Positions 61,594-64,000 of a stretch of DNA of 64,000 nucleotides are shown piece by piece (position 1 is the first letter of the stretch; every line of letters starts with the position of its first letter). Both the position numbers and the translations under genes were made by a program. The notes beneath the pieces are model-generated. The model had not been told where the DNA came from. It saw only the letters and a program-made list of their open reading frames with translations, and searched no databases. The DNA is from Tsuneonella sp. CC-YZS046 (GTDB lineage: Bacteria; Pseudomonadota; Alphaproteobacteria; Sphingomonadales; Sphingomonadaceae): NCBI RefSeq assembly GCF_035581365.1, contig NZ_CP141590.1, positions 806,001 through 870,000 on the forward strand, given 5' to 3'.

Positions 61594-62613
61594 TCAGGCC
61601 TGCGTTTCGGTGGAGCCCTGCACGCGGCGGATGCCTCCCAGGCGCGAGGCCATCCGCCATGCAGGCAGGATGACGTAGCTCATCGCCGGAATCGCCAGCC
61701 CTCCGATCACGATACCGGCCAGCCCGGAGCCGGTTGCCTGGACCAGCCATGACAGGAAGGGGCCGATCGCGGGGAGCGTATGCGCGGCGGCTTCGCCGGT
61801 ATCGTGGAGGAAATGGCTCGGCCACGCGAGGCCATAGCCTTCGAGCCCGTGCAGGACGATGCCGCCGCCGACCCAAACCATCGCCACCGTCCCGACCAGG
61901 CCGAGCACTCTGAGGAAATAGGGCATACCCTGAACCAGCCCGCGCCCGACCGCGCGCGTCGCCGAGCCCGCCATCGAAGGGGAGGATACCCTGGCAAGGT
62001 GGAGGCCGATATCGTCGGCCTTCACGATCAGGGCCACTACTCCGTAGACCGCCACCGTGATGCCGAAGCCGACCACGGCGAGCACTATCGCCTGCGTGGC
62101 CAGGCCGGCGTCGGGAACCGAGCCGAGGGTGATGGCCATGATCTCCGCCGAAAGGATGAAGTCGGTTCTGATCGCGCCCGCGACCTTCTGGTCCTCGAAC
62201 GATGCCTGATCGGACTCGGCCGGCTCGAACTCCGCCTCATGCGCATGAGCGGTGTGAGGCGACACCAGTTCGAGAAGTTTTTCGGCGCCCTCGTAGCAGA
62301 GGTAAAGCCCGCCCAGCATCAGCAGCGGAAGGATCGCCTGCGGCGCGACCAGGCTCAGGCCGACCGCGGCGGGCAGCAGGATCAGCAGCTTGTTCCGCAG
62401 CGAGCCGAGCGCGATCCTGCCGATGATCGGCAACTCGCGTGATGCCGAGAAGCCCGTCACATAGCGGGGGCTGACTGCGGTGTCGTCGATGACCACCCCC
62501 GCGGCCTTGGTGCCGGCCTGGGTGGCCTGGGTGGCGACATCGTCCAGCGAAGCTGCGGCGACCTTGGCCAGCGCGGCGATGTCGTCGAGAAGTGCGATCA
62601 GGCCAATGCTCAC
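61594..62613 (-). CDS. DUF808 (YedI-like) inner-membrane protein
   Basis: A 339-residue polytopic protein with the family N-terminus SIGLIALLDDIAALAKVAAASLDDVATQ, ALGSLRNKLLILLPAAVGLSLVAP, IRTDFILSAEIMAITLGSV, and several C-terminal helices. Function is unknown. The start is a GTG at 62613, which aligns with the family start; an ATG further upstream would add about 30 unlike residues. Confidence 0.9.
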   Translation of the reverse strand: MSIGLIALLDDIAALAKVAAASLDDVATQATQAGTKAAGVVIDDTAVSPRYVTGFSASRELPIIGRIALGSLRNKLLILLPAAVGLSLVAPQAILPLLMLGGLYLCYEGAEKLLELVSPHTAHAHEAEFEPAESDQASFEDQKVAGAIRTDFILSAEIMAITLGSVPDAGLATQAIVLAVVGFGITVAVYGVVALIVKADDIGLHLARVSSPSMAGSATRAVGRGLVQGMPYFLRVLGLVGTVAMVWVGGGIVLHGLEGYGLAWPSHFLHDTGEAAAHTLPAIGPFLSWLVQATGSGLAGIVIGGLAIPAMSYVILPAWRMASRLGGIRRVQGSTETQA

Positions 62614-62889
62614 AATTCTTGGTCCTCGGTCCGATAGGCCCGGCAGTCGGGTGAATGCCGGCGAATGACCCCACAATGTTGCAGGCATCATGAAATCGAA
62701 AGGGCCGTAACATCGTAACCTGACGAATCGGTGACGATTTTCGGCTTGCCGGCCGATGCTGAAGCCTTTGCCGCGCAATGGCGCGAACGGCTGAGAGGAA
62801 CGCGATGATGTCATGCAATCGAAACCTCGGTGTGGCTCAACGCGATGCATCGTCGCCGATCCGACATTGAAATGAAAAGGGGGCAGCCA

Positions 62890-63696
62890 ATGACCGTCCA
62901 GGATGGACAAGCGGGTGTGCATGGCAAGGTTGCCGTGGTTACGGGCTCCACCAGTGGCATTGGGTTGGCGATCGCCCGCCAGTTCGCGGCGCGGGGCGCG
63001 AATCTCGTCATCAACGGCCTTGGCGATGCCGCTGCCATCGAGGCGGAGCGCTCCGCCATCGAGGCGGATTTCGGCGTGCGTTGCCTCTATTCGCCGGCCA
63101 ACATGCTCTCGGGCGCCGAGATCGCCGAAATGGTGGCGCTCGCCGAGGGCAGTCTCGGCGGCTGCGACATTCTGGTGAACAACGCCGGCATCCAGCATGT
63201 CGCGCCGATCGACGAATTTCCCGACGAGAAGTGGCAGGCGATCATCGCCATCAATCTGCTGGCGGTCTTTCATTCGATCAAGGCGGCGCTGCCCGGCATG
63301 AAGCGGCGCGGCTGGGGCCGCATCGTCAACATCGCCTCGGCCCATGCGCTGATAGCATCGCCCTACAAATCCGCCTATGTCGCGGCCAAGCACGGCGTAG
63401 CGGGTCTGACGAAGACGGTCGCGCTCGAAGTCGCGACGCAGGGCGTCACCGTCAACGCCATCTGCCCCGGCTATGTCTGGACACCGCTCGTCGAGGCACA
63501 GATCCCCGACACGATGGCATCGCGCGGGCTGACGAGAGAGCAGGTCATCCATGACGTGTTGCTCGAGGCCCAGCCGACGAAGGAGTTCGTCACCGTCGAT
63601 CAGGTGGCTGCGCTCGCGCTCTATCTATGCAGCGGGGAAGCGGCCTCCATCACCGGGTCGATCCTGCCTATCGATGGCGGTTGGACGGCCCACTGA
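62890..63696 (+). CDS. 3-hydroxybutyrate dehydrogenase
   Basis: A 268-residue classical SDR with GSTSGIG (19-25), NNAG (97-100), catalytic Ser150-Tyr163-Lys167 (SAYVAAK) and the substrate-binding PGYVWTPLVEAQI. It interconverts 3-hydroxybutyrate and acetoacetate. AGGGGG precedes the ATG at 62890; earlier in-frame starts are less likely. The next gene encodes acetoacetate decarboxylase, so the pair forms a ketone-body/PHB breakdown unit. Confidence 0.93.
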   Translation: MTVQDGQAGVHGKVAVVTGSTSGIGLAIARQFAARGANLVINGLGDAAAIEAERSAIEADFGVRCLYSPANMLSGAEIAEMVALAEGSLGGCDILVNNAGIQHVAPIDEFPDEKWQAIIAINLLAVFHSIKAALPGMKRRGWGRIVNIASAHALIASPYKSAYVAAKHGVAGLTKTVALEVATQGVTVNAICPGYVWTPLVEAQIPDTMASRGLTREQVIHDVLLEAQPTKEFVTVDQVAALALYLCSGEAASITGSILPIDGGWTAH

Positions 63697-63731
63697 CCTG
63701 ACACGATCATTTCCCGAACAGGATTGCGCAG

Positions 63732-64000
63732 ATGAAAGCTGACGACGTTCGCCGCGCTTATGCCATGCCTCTGTCGAACCCCGCTTATCCGCCGGGGCCA
63801 TATCGGTTCTTCGATCGGGAATATGTCATTATCAGCTATCGCACCGATCCGGATGCGTTGCGGGCCGTCGTGCCCGAACCGCTCGAGATCGCCGAGCCGG
63901 TGGTCAAGTATGAATTCATCAAGATGCCCGACGCCACCGGCTTCGGCGACTACACCGAATCGGGCCAGGTCATTCCGGTGCGGTTCGAGGGCAAGGCGGG
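63732..64000 (+). CDS. adc: Acetoacetate decarboxylase (3' truncated)
   Basis: The first 89 residues are visible: [37 protein letters not shown] and [22 protein letters not shown] are typical of Adc. The catalytic lysine lies beyond the window edge. It converts acetoacetate to acetone and CO2. It starts 35 bp after the dehydrogenase stop and is probably co-transcribed. Confidence 0.9.
   Translation, partial: MKADDVRRAYAMPLSNPAYPPGPYRFFDREYVIISYRTDPDALRAVVPEPLEIAEPVVKYEFIKMPDATGFGDYTESGQVIPVRFEGKA

Overview
The window is a high-GC stretch of a Sphingomonadales-type alphaproteobacterial chromosome. The evidence is the gene order (ctaD-ctaB-coxF-ctaG-ctaE-DUF983-SURF1-thrC), the plant-type glutamate-cysteine ligase, the GTA-type holin and the general look of the proteins. 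The species cannot be named from the sequence alone. Coding density is high, and most genes are ordinary housekeeping genes.

Layout. 1-5022: an aa3-type cytochrome c oxidase operon, with subunit I cut by the left edge, then heme farnesylation, CoxF, Cox11, subunit III, a DUF983 zinc-ribbon protein and SURF1. 5035-10746: an ArsR/AHSA1 divergent pair, thrC, an rRNA methyltransferase-like gene, a folB-like gene, a small Rossmann-like gene, and moaA-moaD-moaE. 10747-24122: an FNR-box-controlled small membrane protein, rplU-rpmA, a GNAT enzyme, a TetR regulator, ygfZ, dihydroorotase, rarD, astD, selO, a hydrolase and a glycosyltransferase. 24281-35496: YfgM-BamB, an ICMT-like membrane methyltransferase, gshA, rsmE, a low-GC orphan, ubiA, htpX and cardiolipin synthase. 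35629-39398: an Rrf2 regulator with a hydrolase-cysteine synthase pair and a class I amidotransferase. Two tRNA genes (Ile2-CAU and Pro-UGG) follow.

39699-46690 is a zinc-starvation island. A leftward operon encodes two COG0523 metal-chaperone GTPases, a Zur regulator and a second HisI that has lost a zinc-ligand cysteine. A divergent rightward operon encodes a MacB/FtsX-type ABC transporter with a His/Asp-rich loop, a DUF3299 periplasmic protein and a SAM-dependent methyltransferase. The same 13-base operator word sits before both operons, in opposite orientation.

46726-54170: a polysaccharide deacetylase overlapping a histidine-kinase-like gene, an Lrp regulator, accC-accB, aroQ, an orphan gene-transfer-agent-type holin and a beta-barrel protein. 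54232-59828 is a phosphate cluster: a Na/Pi symporter with a PhoU-like tail, a membrane-tethered PstS with no pstCAB beside it, an OprO/P porin and polyphosphate kinase 2. Pho-box-like direct repeats with 11-bp period lie before three of these genes. The right end holds a large secreted lipoprotein, a DUF808 protein, 3-hydroxybutyrate dehydrogenase and a truncated acetoacetate decarboxylase.

The two clusters most worth following up are the zinc island, which links transport, chaperones, an enzyme swap and an unexplained methyltransferase, and the phosphate cluster, which pairs a tethered binding protein with a symporter in place of an ABC importer.
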